From assembly GCF_001592945.1 (NCBI RefSeq), contig NZ_LRPB01000034.1, positions 124,001 through 188,000 of the forward strand: a DNA stretch of 64,000 bases. Reading direction: 5' to 3'. This stretch comes from Roseivirga seohaensis. Its GTDB lineage: Bacteria > Bacteroidota > Bacteroidia > Cytophagales > Cyclobacteriaceae. The stretch's first letter is position 1. The number at the start of each line of letters is the position of its first letter. Below, piece by piece: positions 35,779 to 44,579 of the stretch. The position numbers and the translations under genes are program-made. Below the pieces are notes generated by a model. The model saw only the letters and a program-made list of their open reading frames with translations, searched no databases and was not told the origin of the DNA.

Positions 35779-36780
35779 TTAATTGGCTTTAGCGGCCATT
35801 TCCTGAACAGTAGATTTTAAGAATGCGTCTACTGCCATTTCAGCACCTTTTAAGTATTTAGAAGGATCGCAAACCACGGTAGCAAAATTGGTTTTCTCTC
35901 TATCTTCAACACTCCATACTCTCAAAACACCATAATCTGTTCCTAATTTATCTCTGTCGGCATTCATACCTGCCTCAAACTTTTGTCTTTCCAAAACATC
36001 CTGAATTTCCACTCCGCCTCTGGCCATGAAAGTCCCCATATCAAATCGGTTTGTGCTGGCTTCGTTTACCTTAAAATTGGTTTCGACTTTTACCTGAGCC
36101 GAACCTGCATGTCTGTTTAGCGTTTTAGACATCTCGCCTTGCCCATCTTCAAAAACAGTAACCTCAATCACTACTTTGTTCCAAATAAAGTCACGTTTCT
36201 GGTTAACCACTTTGTTTTCGGTACCTTCTACATAATCGGCCAAACTGGCAAGACCTGGCTTATTCTTATCGAATGTTTTAAGAGGAACAACAAACTTTTG
36301 CGTAGACGGTCTAGTAAGAATCACACCAAAGGCCTTGCCTTGTTCGGGTCCTTCACCTGCCTTTAACTCCCACCTTTTCTCACGGTTTTTTACAAAAGCA
36401 TTGTGGTTCCAAACTTCATCAATGGAAGCGATTTCAAAACCCTGGGCTTTTAAATCATTAACATACTGAGCATATAACTGGTTAGTAAGTTTTTGTAAAT
36501 CATCTGGGTTCAAACCATCGAGCACAACGGTAAGTGAGGCTTTGGCGTCTCCTTTAATTCCACCTCTCCACATTTTTCCGCCCTTTTTCTCATCTTCTAA
36601 AGTAAGTGCAGTTTGATAGTTTACCTGAAAATCTGAAATGGCAACTCGTTTAGGGCTTTTGCGATAATTCAGGTTAGCGGGTCCTAATTTTTTCACTTTA
36701 ATCTCACCAACTGATTGCGCTTTGAGTGTTAAGCCAGCAAACATCGCGACTAGCATAAACAACCATAATTTTCTATTCAT
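35779..36780 (-). CDS. Secreted protein of unknown function, unit A of the shared-promoter regulon
   Basis: A 333-aa protein with a signal peptide (LWLFMLVAMFAGLTLKAQ). I recognise no family. The mature part is mixed: an early segment with paired basic and aromatic residues (LNYRKSPKRVAISDFQVNY), a helix (LNPDDLQKLTNQLYAQYVNDLK) and later beta-rich segments. The NLNYRKSPKRVAISDFQVNY opening resembles proteins that collect a secreted parameter, but no function is inferred. The ATG is preceded by a strong AGGAGG (36786-36791), unusual in this phylum. The upstream region holds the first of five regulon promoters (36814-36861). Confidence 0.75.
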   Translation of the reverse strand: MNRKLWLFMLVAMFAGLTLKAQSVGEIKVKKLGPANLNYRKSPKRVAISDFQVNYQTALTLEDEKKGGKMWRGGIKGDAKASLTVVLDGLNPDDLQKLTNQLYAQYVNDLKAQGFEIASIDEVWNHNAFVKNREKRWELKAGEGPEQGKAFGVILTRPSTQKFVVPLKTFDKNKPGLASLADYVEGTENKVVNQKRDFIWNKVVIEVTVFEDGQGEMSKTLNRHAGSAQVKVETNFKVNEASTNRFDMGTFMARGGVEIQDVLERQKFEAGMNADRDKLGTDYGVLRVWSVEDREKTNFATVVCDPSKYLKGAEMAVDAFLKSTVQEMAAKAN

Positions 36781-36813
36781 AATGTACCTCCTATTTTAAT
36801 CTAAATTATAAAT

Positions 36814-36861
36814 CAAACTTAGGCTGCTTGCTTACGGCATTCAATAGGGCAATTGACGTAA
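36814..36861 (-). promoter_or_regulatory. Regulon promoter A (conserved 22-bp element plus -7 box)
   Basis: On the minus strand the element TTACGTCAATTGCCCTATTG (22 bp with its last two bases, 36840-36861) is followed by exactly 18 nt and the -7 box TAAGTTTG (36814-36821). The TTG within the element serves as the -33. The TSS should fall about 5 nt beyond the -7 box, leaving a leader of about 30 nt. Confidence 0.75.
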
Positions 36862-36890
36862 TATTGGTCATTGGTCATTGGTCATTGGGG
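36862..36890 (+). repeat. Tandem heptamer ATTGGTC next to promoter A
   Basis: Four consecutive copies of a 7-bp unit ATTGGTC directly upstream of the promoter element, with the last one altered to ATTGGGG. Similar heptamer runs lie beside promoters B and C. Confidence 0.7.
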
Positions 36891-36900
36891 GATTAGTGGG

Positions 36901-37236
36901 TCAGTTATCAGTTAATCGGAAAAGAGGAAGCAAGCTTCTAGTTTATAGTTCATGGTTAAAAGTTGGGGTTAGCTCAAAGCCAGCCATACAGCGTCCTGCT
37001 GAATTTATTTCAGCATCTCTCACGGCATTGACTAGGAAAATTGGTGATTGGTGGATCAGTTATCGGTTAATCGGAAAAGAGGAAGAAAGTTCCGAGTTCT
37101 TGGTTCATAATTAAAAGTTGGGGTTAGCTCAAAGCCAGTCATACAGCGTCCTGCTGAACTTGTTTCAGCATCTCTCACGGCCTTGCACTTGGCTCGGAAA
37201 ATTGGTGATTGGTGTATTAGTTATCAGTTAATCGGG
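36901..37236 (+). repeat. Tandem repeat, 2.1 copies of a 155-161-bp unit
   Basis: Units begin TCAGTTATC at 36901 and 37056 and a partial third at 37217. Each contains an internal inverted repeat around CCTGCTGAAnTTnTTTCAGC, a palindromic phrase frequent in Bacteroidota intergenic DNA, and ends with GGAAAATTGGTGATTGGTG. There is no coding function; apparent reading frames inside are repeat artefacts. Confidence 0.85.
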
Positions 37237-37472
37237 TTTGGAACTGAAACTCAGGCATGTGACAACTTATTACTGCCCTCCCTTGTAATTATTCTTTTAA
37301 ATTCTTTTCTTCCGAGAAGAAAAAACACACATGTATTTTTTAGACTTCTGTAGTTTTCACAAAGCAAAAAGTCGCGGTAGCCATAGAGTAGCAAGGACCA
37401 TCGTGAAAAAAACACAAAAGCTAACGTTAGCTGTTATTAAGAATCACTAAGACTTCAAATAATGGTCAAAAT
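37237..37472. other. Intergenic DNA upstream of tetR, no gene
   Basis: AT-rich and without recognisable genes. A TTCCGAGAAGAAAAAA hairpin-like phrase lies near 37310, with nothing else that I can support. Confidence 0.3.
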
Positions 37473-37505
37473 TTTGGAATAATCATTCCAATTAACGTAT
37501 ATTTG
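37473..37505 (+). promoter_or_regulatory. tetR promoter with overlapping operator
   Basis: TTTG (37473-37476), 21 nt, TATATTTG (37498-37505). The start codon GTG at 37510 lies at the expected TSS, so the mRNA is probably leaderless. The palindrome 37474-37491 covers the -33 and most of the spacer, which suits repression. Confidence 0.65.
37474..37491. promoter_or_regulatory. TetR operator candidate 1
   Basis: Perfect dyad TTGGAAT-AATC-ATTCCAA within the tetR promoter, sharing the TGGAAT half-site with operator 2. Confidence 0.65.
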
Positions 37506-37509
37506 CAAC

Positions 37510-38061
37510 GTGAATAAGAAACAAATCATATTAGCTTCAGCACTCGAGTTACTGGTACAAAAAGGAGTTCATAATACTCCGATGTCTGCTATTGGAAAAG
37601 CAGCAAAAACTGGAATGGGAACTATTTATAACTATTTCCCAAATAAAGAAGTTTTAATTAATGAAATTTACACAGATATAAAAAAACAGGAAAAATTACT
37701 CTTTGAGAATTTTGAATCGGATAAGCCAATCAAAACTCAATTTGAAAACTATTTTACTATTGCTGTTACTTTCTTCATTAATAATCCTAACTATTTCAGA
37801 TTTATGGAGCAATTACAAGCATCTCCTATTATAACGGAAAATAGCAAAGAAGAAGGCCGGAAATCTATTACTCCTGTTTTTGAACTTTTAATGTTGGGAA
37901 AACAACAACGCATTATCAAAAACATTGACATTGAAGAAATTTTAATGTTTATAGGTGGTGCTATTCTATCCTATTTAAGATGGTATTTTAATCAAACAGA
38001 GAAAAAACAAGCCTCCCTTAAAAATCAAGTAACAATGGTTTGGGATGCTATCAAAGAATAA
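37510..38061 (+). CDS. TetR/AcrR-family transcriptional repressor
   Basis: A 183-aa regulator: N-terminal helix-turn-helix (IILASALELLVQKGVHNTPMSAIGKAAKTGMGTIYNYFPNKEVLINEIY) and a variable ligand-binding domain. It starts at GTG 37510; the next ATG would cut off the DNA-binding helices, so GTG is the real start and the transcript is probably leaderless. Two dyads with TGGAAT half-sites flank the gene. It heads an AT-rich cassette with SDR and DoxX-like genes that it should control. Confidence 0.92.
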   Translation: MNKKQIILASALELLVQKGVHNTPMSAIGKAAKTGMGTIYNYFPNKEVLINEIYTDIKKQEKLLFENFESDKPIKTQFENYFTIAVTFFINNPNYFRFMEQLQASPIITENSKEEGRKSITPVFELLMLGKQQRIIKNIDIEEILMFIGGAILSYLRWYFNQTEKKQASLKNQVTMVWDAIKE

Positions 38062-38080
38062 AAAAAATTTATCAATAACA

Positions 38081-38100
38081 TGGAATGAACGTTCGTTCCA
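38081..38100. promoter_or_regulatory. TetR operator candidate 2
   Basis: Dyad TGGAATGAACGTTCGTTCCA with one asymmetric pair, 13 nt before the SDR start codon. Confidence 0.65.
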
Positions 38101-38113
38101 GCAAATATCAATT

Positions 38114-38974
38114 ATGACTAAAAATGTATTAATCACAGGAACATCAACAGGAGTAGGATTTGAAAGTGCTATTCTATTCGCTAAAAACAACTACAAAGTT
38201 TACGCTACAATGCGAAATATTGAAAAATCGGAAAAGCTTAAACAGACAATTAAGGAAGACAATCTTAATATAGAAATACTTCCTTTAGATGTAACTAAAA
38301 TAGATTCAATAGAATCAGCCGTACAAACTATTGTAGAAAAAGATGGGAAAATAGATGTTTTAGTGAACAACGCAGGTGCTGGATTTGCGAAAACAACAGA
38401 GCAGGCTTCTGAAGAAGAAATTAGATGGGTTACTGACGTTAATTATCACGGAGTTGTGTTCTGCACCCAAGCCGTACTGCCTTATATGAGAAAACAAAAA
38501 TCTGGTCAGATCATTAGTATTACCTCGGTTGGTGGTTTAGTAGGACAACCTTTTAACGAATTATATTGTGGTGCAAAGTTTGCCGTAGAAGGTTTTATGG
38601 AAGGACTTGCAGCCTATGTTAGCGATGCCTTTAATATTAAGATCACTTGTGTTGAACCTGGTGGAATAGCTACCGAGTTTATGACCTCTGCTATTGAAAA
38701 AACAGCCACTGATGGACAATTTGCAACAGGTGAATATTTACCAATATTCGAAAGATACATGGCTGGCAATCAAAAAAGAGCTACAGAAAGTAAAGATCAA
38801 GTATATCAAACAGGCCTTGAAGTAGCTGAAGTTGTTTTCGGCATTGCTCAAAACGAAAATCCACCTTTAAGAATCCGAACCTCAAAATGGGCAGAAGATT
38901 TTTGTGAGCTAAAAACAAAAGCAGACCCAGATGGTACCAAATTGGTGAAACAAATTACTGATAGTTTTTTATAG
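38114..38974 (+). CDS. Short-chain dehydrogenase/reductase (SDR)
   Basis: A 286-aa NAD(P)-dependent oxidoreductase. The dinucleotide-binding motif TGTSTGVG is at the start, followed by NNAG (LVNNAGAG), the catalytic Ser region (ISITSVGG) and the YCGAK active-site motif. I start it at ATG 38114 (MTKNVLITG) because the upstream extension to 38045 overlaps tetR and the operator. It lies between tetR and a DoxX-like gene; the substrate is probably an aldehyde, ketone or quinone inducing the TetR protein. Confidence 0.93.
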   Translation: MTKNVLITGTSTGVGFESAILFAKNNYKVYATMRNIEKSEKLKQTIKEDNLNIEILPLDVTKIDSIESAVQTIVEKDGKIDVLVNNAGAGFAKTTEQASEEEIRWVTDVNYHGVVFCTQAVLPYMRKQKSGQIISITSVGGLVGQPFNELYCGAKFAVEGFMEGLAAYVSDAFNIKITCVEPGGIATEFMTSAIEKTATDGQFATGEYLPIFERYMAGNQKRATESKDQVYQTGLEVAEVVFGIAQNENPPLRIRTSKWAEDFCELKTKADPDGTKLVKQITDSFL

Positions 38975-38975
38975 T

Positions 38976-39329
38976 ATGAAAGCTATTTATTGGTCTTCAA
39001 CAGTAATTATATCTGCATTCCTCTTCTTAAGTTCTTATAGTTATGTATTCAGTAAAAGCACAATTCAAGGGATTAAAGCTTTAGGGTTTCCTGATTTTTT
39101 CAGGATAGAATTAGCTATTTTAAAATTGATAGCTGCCGTGGTATTACTCTTACCATTTGCTCCTATTCAACTTAAAGAATGGACTTATGCAGGTGTTGGA
39201 TTATTTTTAATAACGGCTTTAATCGCACATATCAAACATAAGGATTCTATCTTTATTATGTTTTTACTTTTAATGCTTATGGGAATTCTAATAATATCCA
39301 ACATATATATGAACAAGATTTTGAGATAG
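38976..39329 (+). CDS. DoxX-like membrane protein
   Basis: A 117-aa protein with four membrane helices typical of DoxX-like proteins (WSSTVIISAFLFLSSYSYVF, ELAILKLIAAVVLLLP, YAGVGLFLITALIAHI, FIMFLLLMLMGILIIS). The function of the family is unclear (redox or detoxification partners). It begins 1 nt after the SDR stop codon, so both are in one operon under the TetR protein. Confidence 0.85.
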   Translation: MKAIYWSSTVIISAFLFLSSYSYVFSKSTIQGIKALGFPDFFRIELAILKLIAAVVLLLPFAPIQLKEWTYAGVGLFLITALIAHIKHKDSIFIMFLLLMLMGILIISNIYMNKILR

Positions 39330-39460
39330 TACTGTTGGTAACATTTTCTAAAAAAAGAGAAGAAAACACAAACCTTCAAGGCCTGTGCCTTTTGGACCTT
39401 TTTATTTAATTGAAAAGTTAGTCAATTTAAATATCTATATATCATACCTGAGACAATTAA

Positions 39461-39490
39461 AAAAAGTAGCACCGTACAGTGCTGCTTTTT
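39461..39490. terminator. Terminator after the tetR cassette (bidirectional)
   Basis: Stem AGCAC/GTGCT (39468-39483) with an A-run before and a T-run after. It separates the doxX-like gene from the convergent 39544 gene. Confidence 0.75.
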
Positions 39491-39543
39491 CAACTAAACA
39501 GGTGTAAAACCCGAGACTCAACTAAAGACTACTTTTTATTTTA

Positions 39544-41466
39544 TCAATGAAACACAAGCTGTTTATACTGGCTACTATTGGCGCTTATGCTCACAATTCC
39601 TTCACCATGGCAAATGGGGCAAGTAACGGTTTCATAGCCGTCTAACACTGTTTGTTTTACGGTATATTCTATCGGGTCGCTTTTACGAGTGATGTAGTAA
39701 TAGTCCACAATCGCCCCATCTACCTTACGTACTGTCGTGGTATTGCGCGGTATAGACTTGTTTACATTAATCTCTTTAAACTTTTTACGCGTAATCGTTT
39801 TTGGACAAAAGCTTGTAGTAGCTGTTTTGGCGGAGTAAAGCCAATAAAGCGGCCCTGAGTTTTCGTCTAGCCAAACGGGTTCGTCAAAGTCACCCATTAC
39901 TTTGATGGCCTTTCTGGTGGTGTCAATTTCCAACACCTTTATAATGCGCTGAATATCTGACACATAGACATAGGGGTTATCCGAAGTTATGCCAGTGTAA
40001 GGCATATCACCATAATACACACTTCCTTTAAAGCTAAGTGGCACATTTCCAATAGAGGCAAAGCCTTCAACCGGAATGTGCTTCCAGCGGTTACCGTTTT
40101 TATAGGTTTTACGGGCATTATCAATATCAAGTACGCGGCCATCTACCAATTCACCATTATTAAAAACTCCAGCAGCCCCTTTTACGCGAGCAGCAAAAGC
40201 ATCATAGTTTTCGGTTTCGTTTTTCGGTCGGCTTGAAAATTTGTTGTTATAAAGTCTGGTAATGTTCACTCTATACCCCATTCCATGCAGTTTCCCGTTT
40301 TGAAATGTGCCCACTTCCAGATAAGAATGATCGCCTCTAAAAGCAGAATCGGTCGTATGAAACTTGATGCCGTAACCATTGAGATTGGCGGTGTCTTTAC
40401 TGAGCATGTGCCCCGACATGGTTGGCCACCAAATAGCATCCTTTTTCTCCTTCTCATCCAACATATAGGTGGGGTACGGATAGTAGGACATGTTCACCTC
40501 TAGGTTATTCAGCAGACTATCGACTTGCGGCTTTTCAGATATATCGGCAGGAATAGTCATTTCTACTTCGCCATCTACCACCAAAGCCCATTGGTAAGGA
40601 TTCTCTGCCCATGGTCGCTCTAGAAAAAATACGCCTCCGTTACCATATTCCATAAAAAGTGTGGGCATATAGCCGGTAAAAGTCCCTGATCGGAAAGTAT
40701 CATAAGTTCCTGCGGTAGCGAAGCCGATATACTTATCTCCATTCTCAAAATTGAGCAGTGAAATTTCCTTTGCCTCTGGCGAGATATACTGAGTGCCACC
40801 TACATTATACGGATAAACCATATTTGGACTATGAACTCCAAATTCATCTGATTTCTCTCTTTCCGAACCATTAGGTGAGTACAACATAAATTCGTATTCG
40901 CCATTTGGCCTTGACGCTGTTCGGTAGATGTACTTACCTGTTTCGTCTAACTCTTCACTATAAAAAACGCTTCCATCCTCGTTGTAGAGGTTACCCGATG
41001 GTTTGATGATACTACCTTCGATATCGTCTATGCTGGCAAACAGTTGTCCATTGCTCTGATAGCGAATATCTGAGGTAGGTTGAATAGTAACATTTGTAAG
41101 CCGAGGTCTTTTGAGGCCATTGACATAAGTCTTGTTTTTGTCGATGAAAAGTTTGCCAGAAGTAACAAGCTTTCTACCATCTAAGGTGAAGGTAATCTCA
41201 TCGTACTTCTTGTTATTTTTCTTAACAACCGCATATTCTCCATCAACCTTTACATAATTATTGTCGACCAGTTTACTAAATGCCGACCAAGAGAGTCTTT
41301 TCAGCACCGTAAATTCTTCTAACTTTTCCTTATTCATGCGGTAGTAATGCTGAAAAAGTCCTCCCTCTACAATTTCTTGTGCCGAAAGATTGAAACTCAT
41401 CAACACGAGCATAGCCACACCAAAAACTGATTGAGTCGATTGCTTTAGTTGTTTCATGTTCTTCAT
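39544..41466 (-). CDS. Exported MORN-like protein with a C-terminal CxxCxGxG motif (paralogue 1), unit B
   Basis: A 641-aa protein starting at MKNMKQ (ATG 41466) with a signal peptide (VFGVAMLVLMSFNLSAQ). The frame is open to 41547, but those codons lie on or before the -7 box, so they are not translated. The middle has MORN-like strands (GTFQNGKLHGMGYRV, GVFNNGELVDGRVLDI), and the end has one DnaJ-type CPICHGEG motif, a possible half zinc site. It is a paralogue of the 49414-51348 protein, matching across the full length and ending in QYK/RLV-F-type sequence. Function unknown; exported. Confidence 0.8.
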   Translation of the reverse strand: MKNMKQLKQSTQSVFGVAMLVLMSFNLSAQEIVEGGLFQHYYRMNKEKLEEFTVLKRLSWSAFSKLVDNNYVKVDGEYAVVKKNNKKYDEITFTLDGRKLVTSGKLFIDKNKTYVNGLKRPRLTNVTIQPTSDIRYQSNGQLFASIDDIEGSIIKPSGNLYNEDGSVFYSEELDETGKYIYRTASRPNGEYEFMLYSPNGSEREKSDEFGVHSPNMVYPYNVGGTQYISPEAKEISLLNFENGDKYIGFATAGTYDTFRSGTFTGYMPTLFMEYGNGGVFFLERPWAENPYQWALVVDGEVEMTIPADISEKPQVDSLLNNLEVNMSYYPYPTYMLDEKEKKDAIWWPTMSGHMLSKDTANLNGYGIKFHTTDSAFRGDHSYLEVGTFQNGKLHGMGYRVNITRLYNNKFSSRPKNETENYDAFAARVKGAAGVFNNGELVDGRVLDIDNARKTYKNGNRWKHIPVEGFASIGNVPLSFKGSVYYGDMPYTGITSDNPYVYVSDIQRIIKVLEIDTTRKAIKVMGDFDEPVWLDENSGPLYWLYSAKTATTSFCPKTITRKKFKEINVNKSIPRNTTTVRKVDGAIVDYYYITRKSDPIEYTVKQTVLDGYETVTCPICHGEGIVSISANSSQYKQLVFH

Positions 41467-41489
41467 CGGAATATGGTATTTAGTCATCA

Positions 41490-41537
41490 CAAAGTTACTC
41501 AAACTCAAGCCGGGAATAAATAGGGTAAATAATGTAA
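41490..41537 (-). promoter_or_regulatory. Regulon promoter B
   Basis: Minus strand: the most diverged element copy, TTACATTATTTACCCTATTT (41516-41537), 18 nt, then TAACTTTG (41490-41497). It sits right before the correct start of the 39544-41466 gene. Confidence 0.7.
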
Positions 41538-41572
41538 CATTGGTCAATAGTCATTAGGCATTGGTCATTTGG
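41538..41572 (+). repeat. Degenerate ATTGGTC heptamer run next to promoter B
   Basis: Five 7-bp units: ATTGGTC, AATAGTC, ATTAGGC, ATTGGTC and a shortened ATTTGG. Confidence 0.65.
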
Positions 41573-41620
41573 ATTATTGAGTTTTTAAGTTTACGATTTG
41601 AAAATCATTAGCCATTCCCT

Positions 41621-42652
41621 TTATCCCAAATGAAACTCTTCTTTGTCTAAAGTGACCAAACTTAAGTAGTGCTTACCCTGCTTTGGAGCGAATAAAATAA
41701 CTTTATCGCCTACGGAAAGCTTATCGTAAAGAAGGGTATTTACATTAATAGTACCTCTGGTGATAACTACTCTATTTACATTGCCCGAACGGTTAGAAGT
41801 AAAAGTCAATTTATCTTCTACCAAGGCTGTGTATCCTATTTTGTATCCGTAAAGCTTAGCGTTGTTATACCTCATATAACTTCTCAACACCCTATAAAAC
41901 TGATATAAAGGCACCAGCAGAAGCGGAAAAATCACCAACACGAAAGTCCATAAACCATTAGCAATTAACATCAGGTCAAAAATTAGCACAGGCCCCATAA
42001 ACATAAACCGTCTATTCTTTTCGGCAGTATAAATACCCTTTATGGCCTCTAGGTCGCGGTCGCTAAGGCGAACTTCTTGAACTGTGCTTTCTAAAAACTT
42101 TCTATTCTCGGTTTTCTTTTCTTCCGCTACTTGTTGATCGAAATCTGCTGGCTGTTCTTCGGTCAGTTTTAAAGTGAGTTTAGATTTTGGAGCTTGGTCT
42201 AGCACCACATGGGAACCAACTTTGGTTCGCGTATACTCTTTATACTCTACAGAATACTCCTCTCCATCTATGTATAAAAAGTAATTTCTGGTTGTCTTAG
42301 TACTAGTTCCACTTGCCCCTCTTGAACCACCACTGCCTGTGGTGGTTGATGTGGTTACATTTAAGCGTTTGTCGGTAACTTTGCCTGTAATTCTATATTT
42401 AAAACCTCTTTTTAAGTCGACTGAAGCGGACCATATCATATAACCGATAATTCCGAAAAAGAACAAGCCAAATACAGCCAGCATAATTTTTCCGCTGCTG
42501 TCGTTACCGAAAGTTTCAAAAATATCTTTAAAAACAAAGGAGGCAAAAAGGCCAAACATCGCCACCACCATGATTGGAAATATCATCATGGGAATAAGGT
42601 GCTTTCTCAGCCTCTTAATGTCTTCGGGTGCTAATGGCAGTTGTTCTTTCAT
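41621..42652 (-). CDS. Integral membrane protein of unknown function, second gene of unit C
   Basis: A 343-aa protein with two pairs of membrane helices (about residues 18-40 and 56-75; about 218-240 and 245-262) around a Ser/Thr/Gly-rich soluble segment (TTSTTTGSGGSRGASGTSTKTT) and a beta-rich domain. I recognise no family, although the soluble part (KYRITGKVTDKRLNVTT ... GEEYSVEYKEYTRTKVGSHVVL) resembles domains that read extracellular signals. It starts 5 nt after the stop of the Asp-box lipoprotein and is co-transcribed with it from promoter C. Confidence 0.75.
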   Translation of the reverse strand: MKEQLPLAPEDIKRLRKHLIPMMIFPIMVVAMFGLFASFVFKDIFETFGNDSSGKIMLAVFGLFFFGIIGYMIWSASVDLKRGFKYRITGKVTDKRLNVTTSTTTGSGGSRGASGTSTKTTRNYFLYIDGEEYSVEYKEYTRTKVGSHVVLDQAPKSKLTLKLTEEQPADFDQQVAEEKKTENRKFLESTVQEVRLSDRDLEAIKGIYTAEKNRRFMFMGPVLIFDLMLIANGLWTFVLVIFPLLLVPLYQFYRVLRSYMRYNNAKLYGYKIGYTALVEDKLTFTSNRSGNVNRVVITRGTINVNTLLYDKLSVGDKVILFAPKQGKHYLSLVTLDKEEFHLG

Positions 42653-42657
42653 TAGGC

Positions 42658-44508
42658 TTAGCGAATACTACTCGATAAGTAAATACCGTCTAACGTATTG
42701 AATACAAACTCATCGTTAGCTGTTAAGGTAATTTCTTCATCATGCGTATACATGTCAGAAGCATCGAAACTCACCTGAAGTACTTGATCTGTGCATCCAC
42801 CTGTGGAGCTGTCGCAAACTGAAATCCCCATTTCTCCACTAAATTCGAATACAATGGATACAAACTTCCCTGTGCTCAACTCAAACTGACTGGTTTTGAA
42901 ACCGTCAGGCAGTGGCTCATCTTTAGTCAAGTTTCTACCATTTAATATTCCTTGCCAGCTTGCACCATAGTCTTCACTCAATTTGGCAGAGCCTATACTT
43001 CCTGCATTCGTGTCTTTAGTATAGACCACACCATCTGAACTGATGAGGCGCGGTCCATAGCCCAAGTGATTCGCAGCAGAGCCGGTTACTTCCGTCCAAT
43101 TGATACCATTGTTAGAGGTATAAGCTTTTAAGTCCACCGAATAGGTTCTGGCTTGGGTACCAGGTGATACATAAACTTTTAAATGGACCGTCAATGCATG
43201 ATAAATTCCATCAGTTCCTTTGGTCACGAGTTCTGGAGCAGGCTTATCTGTCGTCTCCAGGTTCCAGTCTCTTCCGTTGACAGTCGTATATGTTCCCGAT
43301 TCGGTGTAAGCAATAGTTCTTCCACCATCATAGAATATGCTGGTAATCTCGCCTGTCGGAGAAGTGGCATATTTTCCACTTTTGGTATCGAAAACCTTGT
43401 CTTCGGCATAAGCATAATCACCTACCAGATAAGTTTTTCCGAACATATAGCCCGATGGATACTTATAGCCCATATCTAAAGGAAGATATTCTAGACGTGC
43501 GTTCACAGTTTTGATGATTCCACCTCTGAATCGGTCACCATTCTCAATAAAACCTTGTGTATAGGTTGTTTCTCCTACTCGGCAAACGGCAAAATCATGG
43601 TCAACTGGTTCTACGGTGGTGCCTGAAGCTACATATACTTTTTTCGCACCCCACCTATCGAAAATATTTACATAAGCATGGTCGCCAAAGAGCTTCATAC
43701 CGCCTTCGGTGTTTTGCCAAATCTGATAATCGGCCGGGTAATTATAGTACCGAATTTCTTGGCTTGGGGTAATAATAATTACCCCGCCCTCTTTTGCATA
43801 AGCAAAATGACCATAGCTATAGGCTGTTTTTACTTTATTCCGGCTATTTCCAAGTCCATATAGGCTTGAATAGTTTAAGTCGGCTAAAGTAGTTTGGGTG
43901 TAGGTTTGTGTACTCACATCGAATTCAGCAATAATTCTGTTCCGCCAATCGAAAAAGCCCATTTTTTCGCCTGAAGTACCGAGGTAGAAATCTTCATCCA
44001 TGGTTAACTGAACTCCAGTACTTTCATAAGTACCATTATTGTCGATAAAGAAAGTTTTGCCATTGGCACCCTCATTCTGAATGTAGATTAACTTTCCAGA
44101 ATCTGTTACTCCAGTAGCATAATGCACAGCCGCAGAACCTGACCTGATATTGTTGAGGTCATAAACTCCGCCATCGGAAGTTACGAATAAACCATTATTG
44201 CTAATATTGGTTTGAATCGGCTTGTCCTTGTCATTTCCATAGATAAACAGCTCTTGAACTGATTCCCCTCCATCTTTGGAATAATAATTCTTTACTGAGG
44301 TATTCTCTCGGTATGAAAATATCATGTATTTCTCATTAGGGCTTACACTGATATTTTCCGCAGCGGCAAAGGGAGAAAGCTCCATAATCTTTTTAAAGCT
44401 GAGGTTTTGTACAGTCTTAACCGTTGGGTCTATGTCTTCCTTGGGGTCGCAAGCAAAAATTGAAAATATAACGAATAAGAGTACGAGGGCTTTATTTTTA
44501 AAATGCAT
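42658..44508 (-). CDS. Lipoprotein with Asp-box-like beta-propeller repeats, first gene of unit C
   Basis: A 616-aa lipoprotein (ALVLLFVIFSIFAC). Its later half has S-x-D/N-x-G-x-x-W strands of the sialidase/BNR (Asp-box) kind: TTVNGRDWNLE, TSNNGINWTEV and SEDYGASWQGI. A beta-propeller on the cell surface is likely; glycan binding or a scaffold role is possible, but no catalytic site is claimed. It is expressed from promoter C and followed within 5 nt by a membrane protein gene. Confidence 0.8.
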   Translation of the reverse strand: MHFKNKALVLLFVIFSIFACDPKEDIDPTVKTVQNLSFKKIMELSPFAAAENISVSPNEKYMIFSYRENTSVKNYYSKDGGESVQELFIYGNDKDKPIQTNISNNGLFVTSDGGVYDLNNIRSGSAAVHYATGVTDSGKLIYIQNEGANGKTFFIDNNGTYESTGVQLTMDEDFYLGTSGEKMGFFDWRNRIIAEFDVSTQTYTQTTLADLNYSSLYGLGNSRNKVKTAYSYGHFAYAKEGGVIIITPSQEIRYYNYPADYQIWQNTEGGMKLFGDHAYVNIFDRWGAKKVYVASGTTVEPVDHDFAVCRVGETTYTQGFIENGDRFRGGIIKTVNARLEYLPLDMGYKYPSGYMFGKTYLVGDYAYAEDKVFDTKSGKYATSPTGEITSIFYDGGRTIAYTESGTYTTVNGRDWNLETTDKPAPELVTKGTDGIYHALTVHLKVYVSPGTQARTYSVDLKAYTSNNGINWTEVTGSAANHLGYGPRLISSDGVVYTKDTNAGSIGSAKLSEDYGASWQGILNGRNLTKDEPLPDGFKTSQFELSTGKFVSIVFEFSGEMGISVCDSSTGGCTDQVLQVSFDASDMYTHDEEITLTANDEFVFNTLDGIYLSSSIR

Positions 44509-44531
44509 TAGTGAAGAGTTTATGTGCGCAA

Positions 44532-44579
44532 CAAAAATAACTACTCATCTTAAGCAGTTCAATACGGCAAATGGCGTAA
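44532..44579 (-). promoter_or_regulatory. Regulon promoter C
   Basis: Minus strand: TTACGCCATTTGCCGTATTG element (44558-44579), 18 nt, TATTTTTG (44532-44539). Confidence 0.75.

Noticed and set aside
36878..37114. Plus-strand reading frame inside the 155-161-bp tandem repeat
   Set aside because: It runs across the repeat units and has no start region or protein-like composition.
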